64,000 nucleotides of DNA from Bathynomus jamesi (GCA_023014485.1 JAJOZX010008836.1:1-64000), one strand, 5' to 3'; counted from the stretch's first letter, positions 1 through 11,370 are shown. Notes: generated from the sequence alone by a model not told the origin. Numbers and translations: made by a program.

Positions 1-431
1 TGGTAGTGACTGGTAGACTTTTTTCCTGTGATATCAGTTAGCATTTTTCCATCCCAGTGAACTACTAGTGGGGTTTCTCAGGGTGTCACCCTGAGAAAAA
101 CTTTTTAATTTTTGAGATGTACTATTTTCCGAATGGATCGACTCATCACTACTGGTACTTGAATCTATTGTTGCAACTTTGCTTAGTGTTGTATTTCTTT
201 TTCATGTTTTCTCTTGCGGCTAATAAAATTTTGTTCTCTAATTATCTTGTTTCTTTCCTTGATTGTTGTCACTTTATCAATGCTAGCTATATGACCTTTC
301 CTTCCACTGCACTGAGCAATAAAAAATTTCTTTGCTCTGTCTATGATGAAAATAGAAGATTTCTCGTGTGCAATGTCAAATAGGTCATTAAGTCCCGTCG
401 ATCTCAAAAGCAAATTTCCAATGAAACACAC
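1..431 (-). pseudogene. Broken transposase of HWDGK family, copy 1
   Basis: Two minus-strand segments match the proteins encoded at 44720-46928. Positions 1-67 translate to VVHWDGKMLTDITGKK, matching VVHWDGKIMLDLTGKE there, and include the proposed first catalytic Asp. Positions 183-431 read LFDIAHEKS followed by ASIDKVTTIKERNKI, matching LFDIAHADA and AGIDKVTMEKERRRF. Here those two motifs lie in one continuous frame, whereas in the 46.5 kb copy they fall in two overlapping frames. The DNA between the two segments is degenerate and no full reading frame survives. The rest of the gene lies off the left edge. Confidence 0.7.
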
Positions 432-1162
432 TTCACATCACGACTCCATTCTGAATGGAAAGCATTCCAAAAAAAGTAAGTTTGAGCAACCGCTTAATAA
501 GATCACGTTCATGCGCAGTTGGCATACTGGCTTTCTTCCAGAAACCCATAACACTGAAAGATAGTGCTAAGAACACTTAGATGAAGCTCCCTTTGATCAC
601 AATGATGGTAAAAAAAAATGTGCCAAAACTTGCTGCTGAGAAGGGAGTTTATCGCCCAATATTTTTGGTAAAGTTGGACCAACAAGCCATATATCTGTTT
701 TAGAACGAGTACAATAACTAATACTAGCCATGTTTGCAAAACAATTGAAAATTTTAGGGGCGTGAAACTCCTAACCGTGAAATAAATAGAGCACTTCCTC
801 AGCATGTAGTTAACTGAGGATTTGAGTTGCAGCTTGCTCCTTGCCAGTTTTTCAGATGGCGAAAGTCACAAGAAGCAGTTACATAGATATATTGATATTA
901 TATCATAAATACAACTATATGAAACATATTATTGAAATGTTTATATGAAATTGCAAAATTTGGAGAAATTATGAATAAGAAATAAATGTGGTATTTTACT
1001 ATTGATTAAAAGTACATTACTCTACATTTTCATACTGCCGTGCGCCACCTCTAAATATGATTTGATTGCTTTATCATGAGAAAACTTAGCATGCCATTTT
1101 TTAAAGAACAAAATTTGACCGCCCGAACTAAGAGAGAAAAAAAGATAATTTTGAAACACCAT
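1..1162 (-). mobile_element. Truncated copy 1 of the HWDGK transposon family
   Basis: This element continues past the left edge of the window. Its 5' terminus (minus-strand sense) is inferred at 1152-1162, where TGAAACACCAT matches TGAAACACCCT at the end of the better-preserved copy at 44489-47484. Both termini are followed by TAATATATATA. Inside are two stretches of protein homology to that copy. Between about 800 and 1150 no coding is recognisable. The boundary is inferred from one shared terminal motif plus flanking protein homology. Confidence 0.6.
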
Positions 1163-1176
1163 AATATATATAATTT

Positions 1177-4069
1177 AGGGTGGCTATCAGCATATAGGGA
1201 CAAAAATTATTTTTTTAACTTCAGAGTGAACAAGTACAAGCTGCCCGAGTTCCACTTGGTGAAGTTAGTTATCATACGAAGTTTCATCAAAATCGGCCAT
1301 TGTTTAGGGGTCCCACAAGTTTGAAGCTTTTCCACCACCGATTACGAAACGTGCTCTCAGAGACGGAAGTGGGCTCTTAAGTTCCGAAGAGCTGCGAGAG
1401 CACGGAAAATGATGCTTTGAACTTGTAAAATATTGTGAGAGTGGGCTCAGCCTCCTGAGAATACCGGAGCACACTGTCATAAACTTATGAGAGGGCCATT
1501 GTCCGCCCTTCATGTACTATCTCTGTTACATGTCCAATTCTCTGCGTGTTACATACACACAATAAAAGTACAGCACTAAACCATTGTGTTTATGTGACTT
1601 GTGGTTTTGACATTATGACATTAGTTTATTAGTGATGTAGTCATGTGTTTCCTTCCTTTATTCGTAGGTTATGGAAAGCACACGAAGTAGCGTGAGCTTG
1701 TGGCTTTTTGACAAGAAGCCCCCCAAACCTCGAAAATTCCAAGGAACTGTCTTCCTTCATGTGAGCAGGTTCTTTTCCTCTTCTACCATCTCCATACGGA
1801 GGAGAAGACCATTCTGGAGGCAGAGAAGGATAGTGGAGCTGGTGAAAAAGATATGGGCAAAGGCGAATCTTCCGACATCTGACATAGCGTTCTGCGTGAA
1901 GAATCTCCGGAAGCTGATCGATCGCTATGGCAGCTTGAAGAAGCTGAAATCAAAAAAGTCTGAAAGAGAAGCTACGAATCTAGAGATGTTCAAATCCGAC
2001 ATGGAGATCATCTCCATGGTTTTCGAGTGCCGAATGTCGAAGAAGATTCCAGAGGAAGACAAGACTTATTTGGAAAAGCAGCGGGAAGATCGCATGTTAT
2101 CAAAGGCAGGGTTTAACCTTAAGTTCGTCAAAGTAGGGGAAAAGAAGAGAAAGAGGGAGTTACCCACGATGAAACAGAAGGCGAGAGAAGAAAAGGATGC
2201 AGGAAAGCTCGAGAAGACATTTGTCTTGAAAACGTCATCGAGCTTCTGAATCATCGGTGTTGGAATCGGATACTAAGATTTCAAAATCCCGTGTCCGACG
2301 TCGCGAAAATTTCCCCGTATTGCAGCCAATAAGGGTGTCTGGGACAACAACAACACTGCTGCATGGGGCCGAGACAATCTGTCAATACAAGTGACGTCTT
2401 CCTTCGCCGGAGTCGCTCAGAGTCTTGGGCACGATGTTGCAGAGCTGGTCATCCTCCGGGCTCGGTAAACCGTGGAGGGGAAGAAGAATCGTGTAGACTG
2501 TGCGGCACAGCTCGTGAGTGACGGAATTCCCGACGTACCACTTATCCTCCACTGGGACGGCAAGTTATTCAACGGCATTTTGGGGGAGAAAATTTTCAGA
2601 ACCATATCGCCGTCCTGGTGACCGGGAAGGATACTGAGGAACTTCTTGGAGTTCCAGCTGCTATCGACGGCACTCGGGAGCAAATAGCTGCGACGGTCAT
2701 GAAGAAGGTCCGAGAAGCTGGAGTGGAACCAAGAATCATTGGCATGGGATTCGACACGACAGCATCGAAAACTTGGATGATACAGGGAGTCTGCATCCGG
2801 ATTGAGCAGGAGTTAGGGAGGCCACTGCTCTGGTTTGCTTGCAGAAATCACATTCATGAAGTGATGCTCAAGGAAGTCTTCGACTTTAGCCATGGACTAT
2901 CGTCAGGACCGGGTATTGGCCTCTTCAAAAGGTTGAAAAACCAGTGGCCCTTCATCGATCAGTCCAAGTACGTCAATGCGGAACAAGATTTGGGCCTTGT
3001 TGAACTATTTGCTTCTGATTGATCCATTTTATGGACTTCGAAAGATGGACATGTCGTTCCTGAGCGACGTTCTTCAGAGCGGTAATCATCCCCGCGAGGA
3101 TTATGAGGAGCTCTTGGTCCTCTGCTACATCTTCTTGGGGGAAACGATTGCCAAAGTTTCCTTTCGGCCCCCTGGTGCCTATCATCTTGCTCGATGGATG
3201 GCTAAGGCCATATTCTTGAAGATAGTGATCTTCAGGGCATATGAGTTCACCATGACGGACCGTGAAGCTAGAAACATGAGACGCGTGGAACTTTTCGTGT
3301 CATTCATCTACATCCGTCACTGGCACGAACCATTGGTTCCACAGTGGGCCCCCCAAAATGATTTGAGCTTAATCCGAACTCTCCAAGGCTATCCTGATCT
3401 GGAAGTTGCTGCAATGGCGGGGTAGGGGATCAAACGGCAACTCTGGTATCTTTCCGAACAGATGATCGGATTGGCCCTCTTTGACGAATGAATGGATCCG
3501 GCGGAGAAACGAGCCATGGTGCGAAACCTGAATCATTCGAAGTATAAAAAGGGATTGAAGAGGTTGGAGGGGAAGGTCGTCAACCTCAATGTTTCTCCCT
3601 CTCATTTCGTGACGGAGCGAACCATGGATATCGTCAGTGGTGTCCTCCACCGCTCAAACAAGGAGCAACATTCCTGGAGAAGGATCCAAGTGAATGGGAG
3701 AACGATGATACCTTCAAGCTGGCTCTACAACGGACCAAGAGCCTCAAGGTGAAGAACGACTGCGCTGAGCGAGGAATTGCTCTCATCAAAAGGTTCAATT
3801 CTACGATCACACGAGGTGACAGCCAAAAGCAGTTCCTCCTCAAAGTTGTCAAACACCATGAGAAGTCCATTCCCATAAAGACAAAGCCGGAGTTGTCCAA
3901 ACGAGTGTTCGATGACTAGATTTTTGGACAATCCAGATTTTCGTATAAGGTTTCAAAAATGTTTCATTTTGAAAAGAATCAATGAATATTTATTGGTAGC
4001 ACAAATTTTGCTCCGGTCGTGAAACAAGGGCGCATAGTGTTTGATTATAATAAACTAGTGAAATACCCT
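1177..4069 (+). mobile_element. Degenerate copy 2 of the HWDGK transposon family
   Basis: Proposed ends are AGGGTG at 1177 and GTGAAATACCCT ending at 4069. The right end resembles the TGAAACACCC terminus of the 44489-47484 copy and is also followed by an AT run. The span of about 2.9 kb equals that copy's 3.0 kb. The left end is only six matched bases and is tentative. Positions 1180-1670 show no coding; they presumably hold the 5' leader. Copy 1 lies 14 bp to the left in the opposite orientation. Confidence 0.55.
1671..3919 (+). pseudogene. Broken transposase of HWDGK family, copy 2
   Basis: Homology to the 493-residue protein at 44720-46201 and its upstream frames is spread over several + strand frames. 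At 1671-2249 is the lysine-rich N-terminal region, containing LPTSDIAFCVKNLRKLID. At about 2400-2610 are AQSLGHDVAEL and LHWDGKLFNG. At 2618-3022 are GMGFDTTAS, FACRNHIHE and GLSSGPGIGLFKR. At 2976-3425 are YEELLVLCYIFLGE and GAYHLARWMAKAI. At 3716-3919 are KNDCAERGIALIKRF and a final stop. At least four frameshifts or stops break it, so it cannot make a full protein. All four candidate catalytic motifs (HWDGK, FDTT, CRNH, CAER) survive and match the other copies. Confidence 0.8.
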
Positions 4070-4242
4070 AATATATATTACGCATAGGATAAAATTTCAA
4101 GGTAAAAAAATGTGACGTATACGTTAAATGAAGTTGATAACTGACACCATCAAGTTATACCTTTTTAAATACAGAATAAAACCTTAGCTTTATTAATTAA
4201 TATCTGTTACATTTATAAAATGCTGAAAATACGAGGATTATT

Positions 4243-4245
<3 letters not shown>

Positions 4246-4297
<52 letters not shown>
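4246..4297. repeat. (CA)n microsatellite
   Basis: Uninterrupted CA dinucleotide tract of about 26 units. An (ATT)n tract follows at 4456-4484. The DNA between 4070 and 4800 is otherwise AT-rich with no recognisable gene. Confidence 0.95.
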
Positions 4298-4304
<7 letters not shown>

Positions 4305-4452
4305 ATAAGAATAAAACTTAGTGTTTCACCAACGATCACGCATTCCTCGTAAATATCTTCGCGTAATGCCACCGGGTCGTCCAGAAAAGAAAAAATAAAA
4401 AATATCTCTTTTTACCCTGCGAAAATAATAAAATATTACTGTAAGCCACGCC

Positions 4453-4484
<32 letters not shown>

Positions 4485-4723
4485 TCACAGGTTAATGAGA
4501 GAGATGTTTATTATTTCTCTCTCATCATTCTGTCCAATAATAATAATTTTAAAATATAAACGGTTTCTTACTCGGCAAGATCGATGGTTTGAGCTTCCAG
4601 TTCCAACATACGTACATACTGCACCACACTGAACTCGATCCGCGTTAGGCCTTTATTTTTACTATTTTAAAAACTATTGCTTCACTGCTCGATACTGTGC
4701 CATTCTCGTATCGCGAATCTTGT

Positions 4724-4727
<4 letters not shown>

Positions 4728-4799
<72 letters not shown>

Positions 4800-4800
4800 T
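4728..4800. repeat. Compound (TA)n(TG)n(TA)n microsatellite
   Basis: A TA run is followed by a TG run and then TA again, immediately left of a mariner-type short element that starts at 4808. TA is the usual target of that transposon class, which may explain the association. Confidence 0.9.
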
Positions 4801-4807
4801 ATATATA

Positions 4808-5213
4808 CGGGGTGTCCCATAAGTCCGGAACCATAGGGTAAAATAAGTAATTCATATTTTTCCGTTTATGCAAGTGCCCATAATGTCTTTGAGTAAGGAA
4901 GAACGTATCCAGGTAATTCTGCTCGAAGGAAATCGGAGTCAGAGGGAGGTCGCTGAGGAATTTAACAGATTGCCGACACTGCATCCAGACCGCGCGCAGA
5001 TAACACACAGCTAACTTGTTGCAAAGTTCAGGGAAACGGGATCCATAGGAGATAAACCACGCAGTGGACCTCCGATCCGAGGACCTCCACCGACGATGAC
5101 ACAGCTGCTACCATCCTGGCTCATTTCACAAGCAGTCCGCAAAAGTCTCTTCGGCGTTTTAATTGCCGTTTTTATCATTTTGCCCTATGGTTCCAGACTT
5201 ACGGAACACCCTG
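4808..5213 (+). mobile_element. Mariner-derived short element with TIRs
   Basis: The ends are inverted repeats of roughly 38 bp. The left reads CGGGGTGTCCCATAAGTCCG, and the right, reverse-complemented, begins CAGGGTGTTCCGTAAGTCTG; both then continue GAACCATAGGG. TA flanks both ends. The 406 bp interior keeps only the start of a transposase gene, so this is an internal-deletion derivative of a Tc1/mariner-superfamily element, mobilised in trans if at all. Confidence 0.85.
4883..5120 (+). pseudogene. N-terminal helix-turn-helix remnant of mariner transposase
   Basis: From the ATG at 4883 the frame reads MSLSKEERIQVILLEGNRS, then REVAEEFN, which is the DNA-binding helix-turn-helix start typical of arthropod mariner-like transposases. 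A stop follows ITHS. Further matching text (LVAKFRETGSIGDKPRSG) continues after it. No catalytic domain is present: the element's right terminal repeat starts shortly after. Confidence 0.75.
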
Positions 5214-6149
5214 TATATAATACACACACACACATATATATATATATTATGACATGGAAATAAAATAATATATTCGTTTAAAAAAATAGCCTATAGAGTT
5301 ATATATACTGTATATATATATACACACACAGTTTTATTAATTAATAAAATGGTGAAAAAACTTGGTTTATTCTTACCCCCAACCCGCACACTCGTGCAAG
5401 AAAAAACAAAAAGTTACATCGTTTCGCGTATGTCTTTTTCAGAAGAATGGGCATATAGTTTTGTTTGTCGTTAAAACTTTCAATTCATATTAACAAATAA
5501 ACATATGCAATTTTATTTAATGGTGGTCTAAATTAAATTTTCTCTATTACAAATGTGCGTAGGAAATGGCCTTTGCATTACTTGGGGTAACACTGCTTAT
5601 AGAAACCCACAGATTCATTTTAACACACATTATACTATTTCCCATAGAAATATGCATGTTATGATGTGTAAGACCATTAAACGCGAAATGTAAACCAACA
5701 GTTACATGACTAATTTAAAAACAGTTTATTTGCTTTAAATAAACATTTTTAATCGAAAATTTAGAAAACAATATTCTTCATTATTACAGTACTTTGAACG
5801 CATTATCGGAATATTGTTACCATAATTATGCAGCGGCCTTAAATCTAATGCGCGTCAGACGTAACAATTCATTTCAGAGATAGTATTCAAAGCGGGAAAG
5901 GGCGAGACGAGAAATATTCCACGTGTGCCATACTACATGCTTGTATATATATATATATATATATATATATAAGCTCACCTTGCCAAAAGAAATATAACTT
6001 TACTTTATTGTGTATATATATATTGTGTCATTTTTTTAAATTTCAATGTAATCTTTCTTGGTTGAAGCTATTTAAAAACCAATATTTCCCGATTTAGAAC
6101 TAGTATATATATATACTTCCATTCTCCCCTTCAACCCACTTTATAACCA

Positions 6150-6180
<31 letters not shown>
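5214..6180. other. AT-rich interval with microsatellites
   Basis: No gene or transposon domain was recognised. It holds short CA and TA tracts around 5222-5245, (TA)n at 5943-5971 and (AT)n at 6151-6181, the last directly abutting a PLE 3' end. Confidence 0.7.
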
Positions 6181-6184
<4 letters not shown>

Positions 6185-7043
6185 AATAAATGAGGACGAA
6201 AAGGGGGTACATGTTTATTAGTCAAACGTTTTGGAAATTCAATTTCCCTCATCAGTGCTAAAAATGGAAAGTTTACATTTAATGTAACTTTAAAATTATT
6301 TTCATAGTACTGCATAAGTATATTGTATAAAATCTTTTATTCACTATATTTGTTCACTTTTTTAGAGGCGCCGGAGAGTGATAGCGGATTTCTTTTCAGT
6401 GGTGGTTCAGAGGAAATTATTTAGCTACGTTTAAGTTGAAGGCAAACTATAGTCGTTAAGGGTTGGTTTTGTACTAAGGATGTATAGGGATTCGAGGATG
6501 CGGAGGTCGGTTGGTTGGTTGGTGTGCTGAATTGGTAATTTCGAAATTGGTGGGGAGCAGTGGATGATTGTGGAGGTGGCATTGATTTCTTATTGCTGAT
6601 TTTGATGGTTTGTTTACAGGTTGTAATGTTCTGGTAGAGAAGCCGCGATGTTCGTCCACTCTTGTTTGATATTGGCGAATGGTGCTGCCAATATAACTCG
6701 CTTTGCAGTGAGTACAGTTGAAACGGTAGACGGTGGACGAAGCAAGGGCCTGGTGTTTTTTTTCTTTATGGGTGAGATACGATTTAATGCTGTTATTAAT
6801 GGTGAATACAAATTGAAGGTTAATTTGAGGGTAAAGAGGGTTGAGTAGGTGGCGAAGTTCTGATTGTATTTTGGAACTTTTAATACTGTTAATTTTATAT
6901 AGTGAAGGGATGTCGCTTAAGTAGTTAGTACCTAGGTCTGTATATGTAGGTTTTCGATGTATGGAAGTGCTGAATTTATTATCTGGTTTTATTATTGTTA
7001 TATCTAAAAAGGGTAGGGTGGTGTTGGATTCTTCGTCTTTATC
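6181..7043 (-). mobile_element. Penelope-like element, 3' half
   Basis: On the minus strand the interval encodes the C-terminal part of a Penelope-like retroelement. It runs from ESNTTLPFLDITIIKPDN through HRKPTYTDLG to a GIY-YIG endonuclease fragment around 6450-6760 (CKASYIGSTIR-like, then RVDEHRGFSTRT). The 3' end at 6181-6265 carries CTGATGAG, a short hairpin, then an AAACG core, resembling a hammerhead ribozyme. It is collinear with the fragment at 20420-20911. Stops and a frameshift break the coding sequence. The upstream half of the same element lies at 9792-10318, beyond an inserted hAT. Confidence 0.8.
6205..6262 (-). ncRNA. Hammerhead-ribozyme-like motif at PLE 3' end
   Basis: Minus-strand order is AGCA, CTGATGAG, a stem-loop GGAAATTGAATTTCC, AAAACG, a small GTTT/AAAC stem, then ATGTAC. 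The first core (CTGATGA) is intact. The second core is AAAACG where GAAAC is expected, so this copy is probably impaired. Hammerhead motifs in terminal repeats of Penelope-like elements are established knowledge; activity here is untested. Confidence 0.45.
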
Positions 7044-7091
7044 TCAATTCCCAGCATCAAACCATCAAGTTCACTAGTTATGAAAGTGATG

Positions 7092-9791
7092 TAGCGGTTG
7101 TCCGCAACCACAATTGCGGAGCAACCGCATATATTCTCAGCTCTGTAACCGCAACTGCAACCGCATTTATCAGTGCGATTATTGCGGTTGTTTGAGGATA
7201 TCTTCTTACTAGGGCAACCAAATGCTATAAATGAGTGTAATGGCTATAAATGCTATAAACGTCGCCAAATGCTGTTCCTGTTTTACTTTTTTGCACCCTT
7301 GAGTGAAGGCATGAAGCATAAGTTTGCTACGTCCTAAGTGCGATATGTCTAGAATTGCTACCTGGACTGGATGGATAGATGCATTATGTAATAACTTACA
7401 TTTATCATTGCTTTATTAAATATAATTAAAATAATGCTTTTCTAGCCACCTAGCGTTGATGAGTGTTTATCTTTTTTTTATCAATAGTAATTATACATCA
7501 ATTTTTTTTATTAGAAATTAGGCAACCTTCACTACCAAGTTACAAACTAAACTAAAGCACCAGCTTCAGTATGTTCAGACACGAGTGAGGGTGGTTGTGT
7601 TGCGCTAGCTCTCCGTCGCTACCTTTGCAACGTTACGTGCTTCATCCATTAGTAAAGTGTTAAACTGTGGTGCAACCATCATGGAGCGATCTACGAGTGC
7701 AGTGTGGAAGTACTTCTCGAGAGTGTAAAACGATGTAGGGAACTGTGTCATATGTAATAAGAACTATTCACGAAAGGGAAGGAGTACCACTAACTTGAAA
7801 AACCATCTGCGTTCAATGCACAAGAAGGAATATAATGAAGTGATACCTAGTGTAAATGAAGCTAATGAACAGTCAAAGAAAGAGGAATCAAAAGTGTCTC
7901 TTACACCCCTACAGAAAATGAAGTGTGCAGTGAAAAGAATCAGACGATTGAAAGTTGCTTCAAAAAAGTCAAAATTTGGGATGCGAATCATTCCAAATCA
8001 AAATCACTGGACTATCGCATAGCCAAAATGATAATAATGGATAACTTGCCATTCAGCCACGTTGAGGACTTAGCGTCACTTCTACAAACAGATTTCATGA
8101 GACTCATACTATAGAGTTGTTTCACTTTATGGCTCACTGATCTTGTGTGCAACGATATCTATGACTTTGTTTCAAAGAAAGTGTTCAAAATTCTTGAGCC
8201 TCTAAAAGATTCGAAAGTATCATTGACAACGGATGCATGGTCAGACACGTCTGCTGGAGTGTCTTTACTCTTTTTGACATGCCATACAGTGAATCAAGAC
8301 TTCAAAAGAATCAATTTGGTGCTCAGCGTAATGACACTTGAAGATCGCCACACTGGAAAATGCTTGTCAGAAAAATTTCAGTAGATACTTCAGAAGTGGG
8401 ATATTGCCCATTTATCCATCCATTGTGTAATGCGCGACTCAGGAGCAAACATGATAATATTATGGACGCCAGTGAGAAACAAAGCTTTTGATTGCACTGT
8501 TCATAAACTGCAACTTGTAATCAAAAGTGGATTATCCTCACAAAAATCTCTGACTTATTTCAACTATTCTACGATGGCAAACGAGTGGCGATGGATCGAA
8601 GTTTAGCTGAGGATGAGTTAAAAAAAATTCAGAAACGCTTAGATCAACCTGAATTTACAGTCAATCATGATGTCGTCACACGGTGGAACAGCACTTATCA
8701 CATGAATGAAAGAACACTAAAGTTGAAGGAACTACTGAGTCTATATAGCGCTACTAACTCCAAAATGACAAGTGAGTGAAGGCGACGTTAGTGAGTTGCT
8801 GCAAACTGTGTGGCTGTGCTGGAACCATTCGATGATATCACAAAAAGATTGAGTAGTTCCACCTCTTCCATATCTGAGGTTATTCCCCCTCATCGTTTCC
8901 TTGAAAAATGTGCTGATCGTGGAATCAAAACAATGAAGATAATGCGCACAGAGCTAGCAAGATTTGATGGCCTAGAAGCAAATAACATGTATTCTTTGGC
9001 TACCTATTTGGATTCAAGGTACAAAGCGAAATTTTTTCCGATTCACGTCACAAAAGGTGTTCAAGAAAAATTGGGACTCGGACTCACCGGACTCGAACTC
9101 ACCGGACTCGGAGACAGCTAGTGAACCACCGGCAAAGAAACCACTGATTGATTTAGGCTAGGCATCAGCTTCTACGAGTAAATTGATAACAATAATGAAC
9201 TCAGTTTCGGTCTCATCATCACTACTGGAAACCAATAAAGCACTCATTGAGTCAAGCAGAGACTCTCAAAAAATGATCGAGAAATATCACAAAGAGAAAG
9301 GATTGGACAAGATGATGCTTTGGCTTGGTGGTTGTCAAATCAAAAGAAATACAAAAATTTGAGCAAACTGGCTCGGACATACCTTGGATGTCCCCCCTCA
9401 AGTGTTCCTAGTGAACAATTATTTAGTGGAGCAAGGATCATCTACGATAAACAAAAAAAGGAATATGCTGAAAGGAGACAAAGCTGAAAAACTTTTATTT
9501 TTGAAAAACAGTCCCCCAGCAATTCAATTTATAATATATATGGTTGGTGGGATGCAAAACGCGTTGGGTCCTCGTCCCGCATCCTGGAAACACTTTACAG
9601 TTTAGATTATAGTCAGTCTACAATATAATGACTATACTGTGAAAAGTGTGGCTAAAACACGATATTATCGTGTTTATTCTTAGGTAATATTTTGATGTTA
9701 TAGGGTATATAACCGCAACCGCAGCCGCGCGGAGCTCTATTTGTAAGCTCCACATCCGCAACCGCAGAGCTTTGGAAAATGACAACCTCTA
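7092..9791 (+). mobile_element. hAT transposon with BED-finger transposase
   Basis: The termini are TAGCGGTTGTC at 7092 and the inverted GACAACCTCTA ending at 9791. Near both ends are many copies of a CCGCAACC-type motif (7093-7195 and 9708-9772), as expected for hAT subterminal transposase-binding sites. The 2.7 kb interior encodes a degenerate hAT transposase. The bases flanking the two ends (AAGTGATG and CTTCATTA) do not match as an 8 bp target duplication. A later inversion of this segment could explain this. Confidence 0.75.
7681..9605 (+). pseudogene. hAT transposase, BED finger, frameshifted
   Basis: The reading begins MERSTSAVWKYFSRV at 7681, then a BED zinc finger (CVICNKNYSRKG, TTNLKNHLRSMH). 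Downstream, in shifting frames, are SLTTDAWSDTSAG (first catalytic Asp, about 8222), VMRDSGANM (second Asp, about 8430), CTVHKLQLVIKS (the CxxH motif), SEQLFSGARIIYD-like text and GDKAEKLLFLKN (C-terminal dimerisation block, about 9480). The order and spacing match ZBED-type hAT transposases. In-frame stops after FSRV and around 8020, 8115 and 8384, plus frameshifts beyond 8580, make it non-functional. Confidence 0.8.
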
Positions 9792-10318
9792 CTTCATTAG
9801 TCTTTTATATAGGTGTGGTTTTGTAATGGGTGGGGCAGTGGAGTAGCCAGTTACTTTCGTGATAACAGAGAAAGATGTTGGCTAGTGTGGCACTTAGGGG
9901 GGATCCCATGGCTAGTGACTGTTTGTTGGTAAAACTTTTGTTTTGTTAGAAAATAAGTTGTTGATGCAGATGTCGATGGCTTCTTTAATTAGTAAGTTGG
10001 TGTAGAGGGATACCATGTCAAAACTGTGCATATGGAGGTTGTTTGAATCGTTCAACGTTAGTATTTCTTTGGCAAATTTGTAGGAATTTGGGACGGAATA
10101 TTCATTCTGCGTTGGTGGGGGGGGGGGACTAGGAATTTTGCTAGGTAGTAATTATGGGTGGTGTAGGTAGAGAGGATAGCCGTAAAGAGTACCTTGGGCC
10201 GAGCCGAAAGAGCGTATTTGGTTGTAAAATTTCTCAACAGCATTTTTAACAATGGGGACTTTACTTTTCTTTTCCGTACTATGACTAAGGGGAGGTTGAT
10301 AAAAGATATAATGTATAA
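9792..10318 (-). pseudogene. Penelope-like element, reverse transcriptase core
   Basis: Minus-strand frames read SAQGTLYG, TQNEYSVPNSYKFAKEIL, SFDMVSLYTNLLIKEAI and AMGSPLSATLANIF, ending KRLMK at the left edge. These are reverse-transcriptase blocks of a PLE, up to just before the catalytic YVDD. The YVDD block and about 20 following residues are absent. The text continues as YLNSQHQTIKFT on the opposite strand at 7044-7090, and the C-terminal half is at 6181-7043. A poly-C run near 10120 and several stops show decay. Confidence 0.75.
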
Positions 10319-10324
10319 ATCCGT

Positions 10325-10897
10325 ATCTCACCCATAAAGAAAAAACTCCGCAGGCCCTTGTTTCGTCCACCGTCTACCGTTTCAACTGTACTCACTGCAA
10401 AGCGAGTTATATTGGCAGCACCATTCGCTAATATCAAACAAGAGTGGACGAACATCGCGGCTTCTCTACCAGAACATTACAACCTGTAAACAAACCATCA
10501 AAATCAGCAATAAGAAATCATTGCCACCTCCACAATCACCCACTGCTCCCCACCAATTTCGAAATTACCAATTCAGCATACCAACCAACCGACCTCCGCA
10601 TCCTCGAATCCCTATGCATCCTTAGTACAAAACCAACCCTTAACGACTATAGTTCTGCCTTCAAATTAGGAATTTATTTAGCTATGTTTATGAACCACCA
10701 TTGAAAAGAAATCCGCTATCACTCTTCGGCTTCTAACATGGATACTTCAACATTCAACCATTATGCAATTAGATTACCGCCCCCCCCTCGTATAATAACC
10801 CGGTAAGATGCGTTTCAATTTTTATATATTTTAGCCATTATGTTGCCTCTACATTTCATGTAACTTGTTCACTTTTTTATTTTCCATTTTTAGCACT
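10325..10897 (+). pseudogene. Penelope-like element, GIY-YIG end, inverted relative to 6181-7043
   Basis: The + strand reads FNCTHCKASYIGST, then RVDEHRGFSTRTLQPVN and KPSKSAIRNHCHLHNH. This is almost the same protein as the minus-strand copy at 6474-6811, so the two are inverted repeats facing outward. The 3' untranslated part (10740-10897, including a C-run) matches 20500-20740 in reverse. The element stops exactly at AGCACTG, the first bases of the hammerhead-like motif seen in the other copies. Confidence 0.8.
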
Positions 10898-10945
10898 GTT
10901 TTGGTTATAATGTACTTTTTTCATAAAATATTTTTCCTGGTTGGG
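10898..10945 (+). repeat. 48 bp repeat, left copy
   Basis: GTTTTGGTTATAATGTAC followed by CATAAAATATTTTTCCTGG recurs with few changes at 13823-13870. A diverged third copy of the core lies at about 13787-13822. The two good copies bracket 2.9 kb of degenerate LINE-bearing DNA. Confidence 0.8.
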
Positions 10946-10974
10946 GACAATCATCAAACCTGTGTAAGATAGCC

Positions 10975-11370
10975 ATCCTATATCAAGAACCTTTTCCTAA
11001 ATATCTTCTTAGCTGTATTAACATCTTTGCAAGAAAAAGAGAGAGTTGTATCAGATGCAAACAATATGAAGTTCTGTGTATCAGATGAACGTGGAAGGTC
11101 ATTTATATACAGTATAATAAAATAACATTGGCTCCTGCATTGAGCCCCATGGTGTTTGGCAAGCGCTTTAGTAGGGCAAAACCTTATTTGCTGATACAAA
11201 ATTGTATCTATCGGGCAAATAACTTTTAATTCAATCACTGATTGCCCCTCTAAAACCGTAACAATACAAATTAATAAGTAGAATATTATGGTCTATCACA
11301 TCAAACACCTTACGCAAATCCACCGCCAATACCCCAGAAAATGCATATGATCCCTTTCCAGATAGAATCC
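10975..11370 (-). pseudogene. LINE reverse-transcriptase fragment
   Basis: Minus-strand frames read LAVDLRKVFDVIDHNIL (the DLxKAFD block), then LYINDLPRSSD and ILFASDTTLSFSCKD. In this last block the catalytic FADD is changed to FASD. It is the finger and palm portion of a jockey-like or CR1-like non-LTR element, with stops. No endonuclease domain is adjacent. Confidence 0.7.

Noticed and set aside
509..805. 98-codon minus-strand frame
   Set aside because: Composition is that of random AT-rich DNA, and it does not match the corresponding part of the HWDGK protein in the better copies.
1304..1513. Short frames between 1180 and 1670
   Set aside because: No homology to the transposon proteins or anything recognisable. 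Treated as the non-coding leader of copy 2.
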